Source: an uncultured Rhodospirillales bacterium (lineage in GTDB: Bacteria > Pseudomonadota > Alphaproteobacteria > CACIAM-22H2). From it: a DNA stretch of 64,000 bases. The stretch is taken from the NCBI GenBank assembly GCA_937926175.1, contig CALANV010000013.1:329155-393154 (forward strand). Reading direction: 5' to 3'. The position numbers and the translations under genes were made by a program. Positions within the stretch are counted from its first letter, which is position 1; the number at the start of each line of letters is the position of its first letter. Below, piece after piece: positions 17,829 to 25,684 of the stretch. The notes under the pieces are model-generated. The model was not told the DNA's origin. It saw only the letters and a program-made list of their open reading frames with translations, and did not search any database.

Positions 17829-18492
17829 TTCTTCTGAGTAACTCTTCCGGAGAGGTTACCGGCAGGAAAGCCGGGCTCTCGACAGAGGATTGGTGCAACC
17901 ACATGAATGCTCGAATTGGAACGTTATTCGGTTGGCGCCACAGGCGATCGCGGACGTGCGTCGTGAGATGTCGACGCGAAGGTTCCGCGGGCGGACATGT
18001 CGGTATGGGATCGCCGAATTGCAACTGGGAGCCGCAACTGAACAGGGTCGTCGTTGCATGGGTGCACGAACACTACGGCCCATATGCACAAGATCGCAGC
18101 GCCCGGCAGCGTTCATCTGCACATTTCTTCATCAGCTTGACATTTCGTCTGATGAATTCCGGTCGTGGGAAACACGGCAAAACACCATATGCCGGTTTGC
18201 TGCGATATCCGACGTATGCACACCGACGGCCGTCTCGATGCAGATCGAACCACCATGCCGGCGTCTCACGGTCGTCCGTACCTCGAGAAGCGACATTTGC
18301 CGCTATTCGATTGAAATACGCGCTTCGACGCTGTCGGCAGCGTTGCTCTGATCGCGACTCGGTACAGGCGCCGAACCGAGAGTTTCAATTCCGGCGCGCC
18401 TCTCGGGCTCTGGTTCACGTCGTCGATCGCGACTAGATTCGGACTCCAGGCCGTCGTCGAAGCGCGTGGCGGTCAGAGGCCGCACCGGATTC
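17829..18492. other. Divergent intergenic region between the glycan/importer chain and the ABC-like gene
   Basis: About 660 bases without a credible gene. It must hold the promoters for both directions. A TTGACA at about 18137 lacks a good -10 partner at normal spacing. A small hairpin (17859-17874, ccggc/gccgg) and the imperfect inverted repeat at 17837-17858 lie next to the small ORF. Long open frames on the plus strand here are cysteine- and arginine-rich without domain content and were not accepted. The length suggests that more than simple promoters are present. Confidence 0.5.
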
Positions 18493-21135
18493 ATGGAAAC
18501 GAATCTCTACCGCTTTGTTCTGAAATATGCGCCGGTCCAGACCGCGGTCGTCTGCCTGCTCACGCTCGCGTCGCTGCCGCTGTATTACCTTTCGCTCGAG
18601 GTGCCGAAGAACATCTTCAACCAGGCGATCCTCGGCAAAATCGACTTCCCGACCGAAGTCCTGGGCGTGTCGTTCGGCAGGGTCGAGTATCTCTTCCTCC
18701 TCTGCGCGTTCTTTCTTCTGCTCGTCATCGGCCACGGCGGCCTCAAGCAATACGTGAACACGCTCAAGGGCCGGCTCGGCGAGCGGCTGCTGCGGCAGCT
18801 GCGTTACGAACTCATTTCGCGCGTTCTGCGGTTTCCGCTGCCGCATTTCCGCAAAGTCTCCGCCGGCGAGATCATCCCGATGGTGACGGCCGAAGTGGAG
18901 CCGCTCGGCGGCTTCATGGGCGACGCGATCGCCCAGCCGCTCATCCAGGGCGGCACGCTGCTGGTGATCGTGACGTTCCTCTTCGTTCAGAACCCCGTGA
19001 TCGGGCTTGCGGCGATCTCGCTTTACCCGCTGCAGGCATATCTGATTCCGAAACTGCAACGGCGGGTGAACCAGCTCGGCAAGGAACGCGTGCGAGCGGT
19101 GCGCAAGCTGTCGGACCGGATCGGGGAAACCATCGCCGGCGTGCAGGAGGTCCGTGTGCACGGCTCGGCGGCGTGGGAGCGCGCCGATTTCTCGGATCGT
19201 CTCGGCATCATCTACCGGATCCGGTTCGAAATCTATCAGCGCAAGTCGCTGGTGAAGTTCCTCAACAACTTCCTCAACCAGCTCGTGCCGCTGCTGTTCT
19301 ATTCGATTGGCGGTTATCTGGTGATCCAGGGCGATCTGACCGCCGGCGCGCTTGCGGCGGCGCTGACGGCGCACAAGGACATGTCGTCGCCGTGGAAGGA
19401 GTTGCTGGATTACTATCAGCAGCTGCAGGATTCGCGAATCAAGTACGAGCAGGTTATCGAACAGTTCATGCCCGACGGCATGTTGGACGAAACCCTGCAG
19501 GCCCCTGTCGAAGGGCCATTGCCGCGCCTCGATGGTGCAATCGAATTGACCAACGTCTCGCTGATCGAGGACGGAAACACGAAGTGGCTCGAGAACTTGA
19601 CGTTCAGGATCGAGCCGGGCGAGCACGTGGCCTTCGTCGGTCCGGCCGGCGGCGGGCGCGACTTCGCGGCGATGCTCATTGCGCGGCTTTACCGTCCGAC
19701 GGCGGGCCGAATCACCATCGGCGGCCAGGATCTTCTGTCGATGCCGGAAACGGTCAGCGGCCTTCGCATGAGCTATGTCGGGCCGACGGCGCACCTCTTC
19801 GCGGCAACGATCCGCGATAATCTTTGCTACGGTCTACGCCAGCGACCGGTCAGGCCGCGCGAACGCGATGCGGGCGACGAGCGGCAGCGCCGGCGCTGGC
19901 TCGCCGAAAGCGCAAGGGCTGGGAACCTCGCGCTCGATGTCGAGGATGACTGGATCGACTGGAGCGCCGCCGGCCTGCAGGACGGGCAGTCGCCGACCCG
20001 GCTTCTCGTCGAGATTCTCTCGACCGTCGACCTGACCGAGGACGTCTATCAGGTCGGCCTTCGCGGCACCATCGATCCGAAGGCGCGTCCCGACATCGCC
20101 GAAAACGTGCTTCGTGCCCGAGCGGCGTTGCAGGCGCGCATGACGGATCCCGAACTCGCCAGTCTGATCGAGACATTCCACCCCGATCGGTACAACGCGA
20201 ACGCGACGCTCGCCGAGAACCTCCTTTTCGGCACACCGGTCGGTCCGGCATTCGACGTCGATCGCCTGGCCGAAAATCCCTATGTGCTGCGCGTGCTCGA
20301 CAAGGTCGGTCTGACCGAGGATCTCGTATGGATCGGCCGCGAAGTGGCGGCGACCATGGTCGAGATCTTCGCCGATCTCCCGCCCGGTCACGAGTTCTTC
20401 GAGCAGTTCAGCTTCATTTCGTCGGACGATCTGCCCGAGTTCCAGACGCTGCTCGCCCGCGTCGACGGCCGTCGCGACATGTCACCGGCGGATCGAGGCC
20501 GACTTCTGTCCTTGCCGTTCAAGCTGATCGAGGCGCGCCACCGCCTCGGCCTCATCGACGATGAACTCAAGGCGCGCATCCTCGAGGCCCGCCGCGTCTT
20601 CCGGGACGATCTGCCCGAGAGCGCACGCGCCGCGATCGAATTCTTCGAGCCGAGCTCGTACAATGCCGCGGCAACCCTGCAGGACAACATCCTGTTCGGG
20701 AAGATCGCCTATGGCGAGGCGCGCGCGGCACAGCGCGTCGGCCGCCTCATCGTCGACGTTCTCGACGAGCTGAATCTGCGCGAGGCGGTGATCGAGGTCG
20801 GCCTCGACTATTTCGTCGGCGTGGGCGGTGCGCGCCTGTCGCAGGCGCAGCGCCAGAAGCTGTCGATCGGACGGGCGCTGCTGAAACGCTCGGACATCAT
20901 CGTGATCAACGAAGCGACGGCGACGTTCGAGGCCGCGACGCAGGCGCGACTGATGGATGGAATCCTCAAGGCCTGTGAGGGCCGGACCGTGATCTGGGTG
21001 CTGCACGATCCGATCCTGGCGAAACGCTTCGATCGCGTTCTCGTGTTCGTCGACGGACGTCTCGCCGAATCGGGCGGCTTCGGCGACCTGCAGCGGCCGG
21101 GGACCGCCTTTACCGAACTCATCGCCGCCGCATGA
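18493..21135 (+). CDS. ABC-exporter-like protein with a degenerate, expanded nucleotide-binding domain
   Basis: An 880-residue protein. Residues 1-320 look like a type IV exporter membrane domain. The C-terminal part resembles an ABC ATPase but most catalytic motifs are altered: Walker A is GPAGGGRD at 383-390 (Lys to Arg, Ser/Thr to Asp), the Q-loop Gln is Pro431, the signature is LSQAQ at 782-786, and the Walker B Asp is Asn806; Glu807 and the H-loop His838 remain. About 330 residues separate Q-loop and signature. The post-Q-loop motif occurs three times: TIRDNLCYG (439-447), TLAENLLFG (572-580), TLQDNILFG (728-736). ATG 18493 is chosen by the hydrophobic start. It overlaps the cyclic-nucleotide-binding gene by 4 bases. 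ATP hydrolysis seems unlikely; the role is unknown. Confidence 0.85.
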   Translation: METNLYRFVLKYAPVQTAVVCLLTLASLPLYYLSLEVPKNIFNQAILGKIDFPTEVLGVSFGRVEYLFLLCAFFLLLVIGHGGLKQYVNTLKGRLGERLLRQLRYELISRVLRFPLPHFRKVSAGEIIPMVTAEVEPLGGFMGDAIAQPLIQGGTLLVIVTFLFVQNPVIGLAAISLYPLQAYLIPKLQRRVNQLGKERVRAVRKLSDRIGETIAGVQEVRVHGSAAWERADFSDRLGIIYRIRFEIYQRKSLVKFLNNFLNQLVPLLFYSIGGYLVIQGDLTAGALAAALTAHKDMSSPWKELLDYYQQLQDSRIKYEQVIEQFMPDGMLDETLQAPVEGPLPRLDGAIELTNVSLIEDGNTKWLENLTFRIEPGEHVAFVGPAGGGRDFAAMLIARLYRPTAGRITIGGQDLLSMPETVSGLRMSYVGPTAHLFAATIRDNLCYGLRQRPVRPRERDAGDERQRRRWLAESARAGNLALDVEDDWIDWSAAGLQDGQSPTRLLVEILSTVDLTEDVYQVGLRGTIDPKARPDIAENVLRARAALQARMTDPELASLIETFHPDRYNANATLAENLLFGTPVGPAFDVDRLAENPYVLRVLDKVGLTEDLVWIGREVAATMVEIFADLPPGHEFFEQFSFISSDDLPEFQTLLARVDGRRDMSPADRGRLLSLPFKLIEARHRLGLIDDELKARILEARRVFRDDLPESARAAIEFFEPSSYNAAATLQDNILFGKIAYGEARAAQRVGRLIVDVLDELNLREAVIEVGLDYFVGVGGARLSQAQRQKLSIGRALLKRSDIIVINEATATFEAATQARLMDGILKACEGRTVIWVLHDPILAKRFDRVLVFVDGRLAESGGFGDLQRPGTAFTELIAAA

Positions 21136-21620
21136 CGGACAAAACGGATAAACGGGGAAGGCCCATGTCGATCAAAGAGGAAGTGGAGGCCCTGCGAAGC
21201 GTTCCGCTGTTTGCGAAGCTCGAACCCGCGAAACTCAAGCTTCTTGCCTTCACCAGTCAGCGCCTGACATTTGCGCCCAATCAGGTGCTGTTTCACCAGG
21301 GCGATCCGGGCGACGCCGCCTATATCGTCCTTGAGGGCGAGGCCGAGGTGCTGATCGATACGCCGCAAGGTCCCGTCAAGGTCGCCGAGATCGGCCGCCA
21401 TACCATCATCGGCGAAATCGCCATCCTGTGCGACGTTCCGCGCACGGCGACGGTCATTGCCAAGTCGCGCCTCGTCACCCTCCGCATCGACAGGGATTTG
21501 TTCTTCCGGCTCGTGAACGAGTTTCCGCAGATCGCCGTCGAGATCATGCGCGAGCTTGCCCACAGACTCGAAAAGACGAACGAGCAGTTGCGGCGCGCCG
21601 TCAGCCGGGCGCCGATGTGA
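21132..21620 (+). CDS. Cyclic-nucleotide-binding domain protein
   Basis: A 162-residue protein made almost entirely of one cNMP-binding beta-barrel (about 25-145). The phosphate-binding cassette reads IIGEIAILCDVPRTATV at 92-108, with the Glu (95) and Arg (104) that contact the ribose and phosphate of cAMP/cGMP both present. No DNA-binding domain or enzyme domain is attached, so it is probably a sensor subunit for a partner. The start at 21132 overlaps the ABC-like gene by 4 bases; ATG 21165, preceded by GGGGAAGG, is an alternative. Its partner is most likely the ABC-like protein (inference from coupling). Confidence 0.88.
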   Translation: MTDKTDKRGRPMSIKEEVEALRSVPLFAKLEPAKLKLLAFTSQRLTFAPNQVLFHQGDPGDAAYIVLEGEAEVLIDTPQGPVKVAEIGRHTIIGEIAILCDVPRTATVIAKSRLVTLRIDRDLFFRLVNEFPQIAVEIMRELAHRLEKTNEQLRRAVSRAPM

Positions 21621-21650
21621 CCTGATATGATGTGATCTGATGTGACAGGC

Positions 21651-22151
21651 ATGAGCCGTCTCGACAGCTTCATCCGCCGACTCGAGGCGCAGCGGGCCTG
21701 TCTCGATTGGGCGGTCGATGCGGTCCGCGACCTGCCCGGGCCGGTCTTCGAGCTCGGGCTCGGCAACGGCCGGACCTACGACCATCTCCGGTCGCGTTTC
21801 GGCGGAAGCCGGGAGATCTTCGTATTCGACCGGCGGCTGGCCGCCCACCCGACATGCATCCCCGACTGGGATCATGTTTTCCTGGGCGATTTTCGCGAAA
21901 CGCTGCCTGTCGCCGTGGCGCGATTCGCCGGGCAGGTTGCTCTCGTACATGCCGACATCGGCTCGGGCGACGCGGCGGCGACGGCCGCGCTCGCACCATG
22001 GCTCGGCCCGGCGCTCCGGCCGGCGCTGCGCGATGGGGCGATCGTGCTGTCGGATCAGCCGCTCGATGTCGGCCTGCCGCCGCTTTCGTTGCCGCCGGGC
22101 GTACCGGAACGGCGCTATTTCATCTACGGGCGGCGCGCCGTCGGCACCTGA
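21651..22151 (+). CDS. Small class I SAM-dependent methyltransferase-like protein
   Basis: A 166-residue protein with a SAM-binding first strand and loop PVFELGLGNGRTYDHL (about 32-47) and an acidic second strand (IFVFDRRL). VALVHADIGSGD follows. It is short for a methyltransferase but covers the core Rossmann fold. ATG 21651 is used; a GTG nine bases upstream is an alternative. It follows the cNMP-binding gene by 30 bases that contain a short imperfect repeat (tgatatgatg, tgatctgatg), and is convergent with the exonuclease gene. The substrate is unknown; sharing a transcript with the ABC-like protein is likely. Confidence 0.7.
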   Translation: MSRLDSFIRRLEAQRACLDWAVDAVRDLPGPVFELGLGNGRTYDHLRSRFGGSREIFVFDRRLAAHPTCIPDWDHVFLGDFRETLPVAVARFAGQVALVHADIGSGDAAATAALAPWLGPALRPALRDGAIVLSDQPLDVGLPPLSLPPGVPERRYFIYGRRAVGT

Positions 22152-22163
22152 GCCGAACCGACG

Positions 22164-23060
22164 TCAAAGGGCAAGGTCGAGTACGACCGGCACGTGGTCG
22201 GACGGGCTCGGCCAGTCGCGCGCCGACTTGAGCACATGCACGGCGCGGATATTCGCCTTGAGCTCGGGCGTGACCCAGACATGGTCGAGCCGGCGGCCGC
22301 GATCCGACGCCCGCCAGTCGCGGTTCCGGTAGCTCCACCACGTATAGATGCGTTGCGGCTCGGGGAACAGCAGGCGGGTCGCGTCGACCCACTGATGCGC
22401 TGCCTGCAGCTTGGTCAGGAGTTGGACCTCCACCGGCGTATGACTGACGACGTCGAGCAGCTGCTTGTGCGACCATACGTCGTTCTCGAGCGGCGCCACA
22501 TTGAGATCGCCGACGAGGATGCGTTTCCTGCCGCGCGGCTGCCGGCTCCAGAACGCCTGGAGTTCGCGCAGGAACTGCAGCTTGTGAGAAAACTTCGGGT
22601 TGAGCGCCGGATCCGGAATGTCACCGCCCGCCGGGACATAGACGTTGTGAAGCTCGATTCCACCCGGCAGGGTGACATGCACGTGGCGCGAATCGTCCTT
22701 GTCGCACCAGCTCAGGCGTCCGTGATCGGCGAGCGGCCGACGCGAGAGGATGGCCACGCCATTATAGCCCTTCATGCCGTGGAAGCATTGGTAGGGATAG
22801 CCGGCCTTTTCGATCTCCTCGCGCGGGAAGTGCTGGTCTTCCGTCTTGGTTTCCTGGAGACAGACCACATCCGGATCGGCGATGCGGATCAGCTTGTGCA
22901 GCAGCTTCAGCCGCAGCCGAATCGAATTGATGTTCCAGCTCACGATGCGCAGGCCGCCGCGCCTGGGGGCCGGCGGGAGGGAGTCGCAGGCATAGGGCGA
23001 GGGCGCGGCAGTCGCCGTCACGCTGCGGGGTCGCCCCGCCGCACTGGAAGCCTTGGGCAT
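22164..23060 (-). CDS. xth: Exodeoxyribonuclease III (AP endonuclease)
   Basis: Up to 298 residues; the enzyme proper is about 262. It cleaves abasic sites and degrades one strand of duplex DNA in base-excision repair. Visible motifs are the N-terminal RIVSWNINSIR, LQETKTED with the metal-binding Glu, VYVPAGGD, GDLNVAP with catalytic Asp/Asn, and the C-terminal SDHVPVV with the catalytic His. The first possible start, ATG 23060, gives about 36 extra residues before the canonical start region; a GTG within that extension is possible, and no Met sits at the usual place. A candidate structured leader RNA lies upstream. Confidence 0.93.
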   Translation of the reverse strand: MPKASSAAGRPRSVTATAAPSPYACDSLPPAPRRGGLRIVSWNINSIRLRLKLLHKLIRIADPDVVCLQETKTEDQHFPREEIEKAGYPYQCFHGMKGYNGVAILSRRPLADHGRLSWCDKDDSRHVHVTLPGGIELHNVYVPAGGDIPDPALNPKFSHKLQFLRELQAFWSRQPRGRKRILVGDLNVAPLENDVWSHKQLLDVVSHTPVEVQLLTKLQAAHQWVDATRLLFPEPQRIYTWWSYRNRDWRASDRGRRLDHVWVTPELKANIRAVHVLKSARDWPSPSDHVPVVLDLAL

Positions 23061-23154
23061 CTACATCGATCCGGTAAGCAGGAAACGCCGAAGAAACCGG
23101 GGCTTTTGTGCCCCGTCGGTCGGGACGCGGTCAAGTTCTGCGTCGCGGACGACC

Positions 23155-23290
23155 GGACCGCAAAACGAAGCGCCCGGCCGGGGGGGAGACCGGGCGCTCG
23201 GAAGCTCCTCATCGGAGCCCGGTGGGCGTCAGGGGAGCCGCCCACCGAGCGGTCATTCCTTTCAGAACAACCGCCTCTGTCGCATCAGAT
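23155..23290 (-). ncRNA. Candidate structured leader or small RNA with a terminator
   Basis: On the minus strand, three hairpins follow each other. The first has arms 23220-23228 and 23239-23247 (9 bp, loop GCTCCCCTGA). The second is a small GCTCC/GGAGC hairpin near 23203-23217. The third has arms 23170-23177 and 23190-23197 (8-9 bp, C-rich loop) followed by TTCGTTTTG, which looks like a terminator. Upstream, an ATG at 23285 opens a 7-codon arginine-rich ORF (MRQRRLF) that ends just before the first hairpin. The C-rich loops could pair with ribosome binding sites. It may be an attenuator for xth, the 3' end of the upstream transcript or a free small RNA. Confidence 0.45.
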
Positions 23291-23379
23291 GGTGACGGGT
23301 CGACGCAATACAAGCCCCTCCCGCAGGCGGCCGAGATAGCCGAAATAGTTGCTACCGACAGACGGTCGGTGTCCCCACA

Positions 23380-24147
23380 TTATCGCGCCGCGGCACGCTG
23401 GTGTGCGCAGTCGCGGGCAGCCTCGCCGAAGGCCGCGAAGATCGCGCGCGACAAGGCGTCGGCGGCGATGTGCCACTCCGGGTGCCATTGGACGCCAAGG
23501 GCAAAGCTCTTCGCCGTCGCGACGCGGACCGCCTCGATGACGCCGTCGGGCGATGTCGCTTCGATCACCAGGCCATCGGCAAGGCGGTCGATCGCCTGCG
23601 AATGCAGGGAATTCACGACCACCTCGTCCGTGCCGGCAAGTCCGGCCAGGACTCCGCCGGACACCAGCCGGACCGAATGCGCGAAGGCATAGCGCTTCTC
23701 ATTCGGCTCATCCGCGGGGGCACGGTGATCGGCCCGGCCGGGCAGTTCATGGACATGCCGGTGGAGGCTTCCGCCCAGCGCCACGTTCAGCTCCTGATGA
23801 CCGCGGCAGATCGCAAGGAGCGGCAGACCGTCCTCGATCGCCCGGCGGATCAGCGGCAGAGTCGTCGCATCGCGCGCCGGATCCTGCAGCGTTCCCGGCC
23901 GCGCCGGCTCGCCGCCGTAGCGTTCGGGCTGCACGTTGCTCGGACTGCCGGTCAGCAGCAATCCGTCGAGCCGCGCCACGACCGCATCGAAATCCGTTCG
24001 CGATGCGAGCGCCGGCAGGATGACCGGGGCACCGCCGGCTCCGGCGGCGACGGCCTCGACGTACTGAGCAGCGGCACCATGCACGACATGCCGGTCGACG
24101 AATCGCGTGCAGGCGGTTACGCCGATCAGCGGCACCGGACCCTGCAA
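23380..24147 (-). CDS. Gamma-glutamyl-gamma-aminobutyrate hydrolase family (class I glutamine amidotransferase-like)
   Basis: A 255-residue peptidase C26-type protein. The nucleophile elbow LAICRGHQELNVALGG carries the catalytic Cys, and GVQWHPEW carries the catalytic His with an acidic partner. This is the PuuD pattern, which removes glutamate from gamma-glutamyl-GABA in putrescine breakdown; other members act on other gamma-glutamyl amides. The rest of a Puu pathway is absent here, so the substrate is uncertain. The start appears to be TTG 24147, four bases after the lolA stop, so both probably share a transcript. Confidence 0.85.
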   Translation of the reverse strand: MQGPVPLIGVTACTRFVDRHVVHGAAAQYVEAVAAGAGGAPVILPALASRTDFDAVVARLDGLLLTGSPSNVQPERYGGEPARPGTLQDPARDATTLPLIRRAIEDGLPLLAICRGHQELNVALGGSLHRHVHELPGRADHRAPADEPNEKRYAFAHSVRLVSGGVLAGLAGTDEVVVNSLHSQAIDRLADGLVIEATSPDGVIEAVRVATAKSFALGVQWHPEWHIAADALSRAIFAAFGEAARDCAHQRAAAR

Positions 24148-24151
24148 GTGC

Positions 24152-24799
24152 TCACTGCGGGAAGTTCGGGTCTGTGAAACGGAACAGGGCCGGATCGAGC
24201 GGCACGTCCACCTTGGGCTCGATCAACGCGACACGGGTCACGTTGCCTTGGGCGTCGACGACCTGCCAGTTCGACAACGCGAACGGCCGCTCGCCAAAGA
24301 CCAACGTCAACTGCCCGGCATCGGGATCTTTCGTCTGGACCAGGGTCACCCGCAGACTGCCCGGACCGCGTTCGACCCGCGTGACCGTAACGTCGCCCGA
24401 CAACTGAATCTTCTCGCGCACCAGCAGGCCAGCCGGCGTGCTGTTGAGCGGCAGGTGTGCGACCGTCTTGAGATCCTTGTCGTAGTGGATCAGGAACGTG
24501 CCATTCGCGACCAGAAGGATCGGTACCGGCGGGTCGTATTCCAGCCGCAGGCGTCCGGGTCGAGACAGGTACAGCGTGCCCTCGGCCGTTCCGCCGTTGT
24601 CGGCGATCTGCAGGATGCGCGCGCGCAGCGTCCGCACGCTGTTGAGATACTGTTCGACGCGGGCGATATCGGCCCGATCTTCTGTCGTGAGCCGTGCGGG
24701 CGTGGGGCGGTTCGCGAACGCGCCGGATGCACCGACCGCCCAGACGGCGGCGGCGGACAGTCCCAGGAGCGTGCGACGGCGCAGACGTGTCGAAGACAT
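24152..24799 (-). CDS. lolA: Outer-membrane lipoprotein carrier protein LolA
   Basis: A 215-residue periplasmic chaperone that carries lipoproteins from the LolCDE complex to the outer membrane. The signal sequence has a twin-arginine-like RLRRRTLLGLSAAAV run and an alanine-rich cleavage region. The mature protein shows the LolA pattern: an early VEQYLNSVRTLRARILQ helix, EGTLYLSRPGRLRLEYDPP, and LNSTPAGLL. The start at ATG 24799 matches the signal peptide. The order ftsK, lolA, xth is common in alphaproteobacteria and is kept here with small insertions (DUF4112, entericidin). Confidence 0.9.
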   Translation of the reverse strand: MSSTRLRRRTLLGLSAAAVWAVGASGAFANRPTPARLTTEDRADIARVEQYLNSVRTLRARILQIADNGGTAEGTLYLSRPGRLRLEYDPPVPILLVANGTFLIHYDKDLKTVAHLPLNSTPAGLLVREKIQLSGDVTVTRVERGPGSLRVTLVQTKDPDAGQLTLVFGERPFALSNWQVVDAQGNVTRVALIEPKVDVPLDPALFRFTDPNFPQ

Positions 24800-24883
24800 G
24801 CCGGAAACATAGGGTTTCGACCACGTCGGGGCAATGACCCGGACCAAGGGAAAGCCGTCGCATCCGGGCGGATGGCGCCGGTC

Positions 24884-25297
24884 TCAGCGATCAGGCCGAT
24901 GGGATCCGCCTTCGAGATGGTCGCGCAGGATGCGGATGTTGCGCAGATTGGCTTTCCACCAGGCGTCGAACACGTCGCCGGCGACCGGGACCGAACCCAG
25001 GACGGTTTCGAACGCGACGTTGGCGATCATGCGCGCCAGCGCAGGCGCCGGCACACCAAGCCGCCACGCCTCGTAGACGATATAGCCGGACAGCACCGCA
25101 CCGGCCGCGTCACCGACGCCCGGGACGAGACCGAGGAGCGCATCGAGCCCGAACCGGAACTTCGTGCCGGGAATGCCGACGGATGCGTCGAGCGCCCAGG
25201 CCAGCCGTTCGAGCCGGCGCAGGACAGCCGCCGCATCACCGGAAGCATATCGTTTTTGCGCTCGGCGCCAGCCGTCGCGGTACGTACCTCTCGCCAT
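24884..25297 (-). CDS. DUF4112 family membrane protein
   Basis: A 137-residue protein with the DUF4112 hallmarks: LDASVGIPGTKFRFGLDALLGLVPGVGDAAG, a hydrophobic segment, and a second GSVPVAGDVFDAWWKANLRN near the C-terminus. The family is small, probably membrane-associated, and has no known function. ATG 25297 is used; TTG 25300 is adjacent. It lies between the entericidin gene and lolA on the same strand. Confidence 0.85.
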   Translation of the reverse strand: MARGTYRDGWRRAQKRYASGDAAAVLRRLERLAWALDASVGIPGTKFRFGLDALLGLVPGVGDAAGAVLSGYIVYEAWRLGVPAPALARMIANVAFETVLGSVPVAGDVFDAWWKANLRNIRILRDHLEGGSHRPDR

Positions 25298-25414
25298 CAA
25301 GGCCGTTTATAACCGTCGGCGGCGCCGTCGATCATGGGCCATGATGCGGCGCGATTCTGCATGAACCGGCAGGAGTGGGGCGCGTCGTCGCGCCCCCCGA
25401 TTTCGCCCGCGGGA

Positions 25415-25555
25415 CTACTTCGCCTTCTCCTGTGTCCACTCGCCGGCCCGCTCGACGTCCCGGCCCACACCTTCCATCGTGTTGCAGCCGACGAGGGCGA
25501 GGGCGGGCGCGACCAGCACCGCCGCCAGGACAAAAAGATTGATCACGCGCTTCAT
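25415..25555 (-). CDS. Entericidin-like small lipoprotein
   Basis: A 46-residue lipoprotein. MKRVINLF begins a signal peptide, ALALVGC is the lipobox, and the mature part NTMEGVGRDVERAGEWTQ is the characteristic entericidin A/B sequence. Entericidins are outer-membrane-associated small lipoproteins linked to stress-induced lysis in enterobacteria; in alphaproteobacteria their role is unclear. GGGAG precedes the ATG at 25555. It stands alone between ftsK and the DUF4112 gene. Confidence 0.88.
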   Translation of the reverse strand: MKRVINLFVLAAVLVAPALALVGCNTMEGVGRDVERAGEWTQEKAK

Positions 25556-25684
25556 GCAGGAAACTCCCGGAGGTTGACGTTTCGCCGATGCAGCTCGGCT
25601 GGCGGGATAACGCCGCGCTCGACGGGGGGTTCCGGAACGGCCGCGCTCGAGCAAGCGTGGCCGTACGTTCATTGTCGCGCCTGC

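Noticed and set aside
18137..18170. TTGACA as a promoter for the ABC-like gene
   Set aside because: No -10-like hexamer at 16-18 bases spacing.
17903..18436. 177-codon plus-strand frame in the divergent intergenic region
   Set aside because: Rich in Cys, Arg and Ser, with no ribosome site or domain; codon bias is absent.
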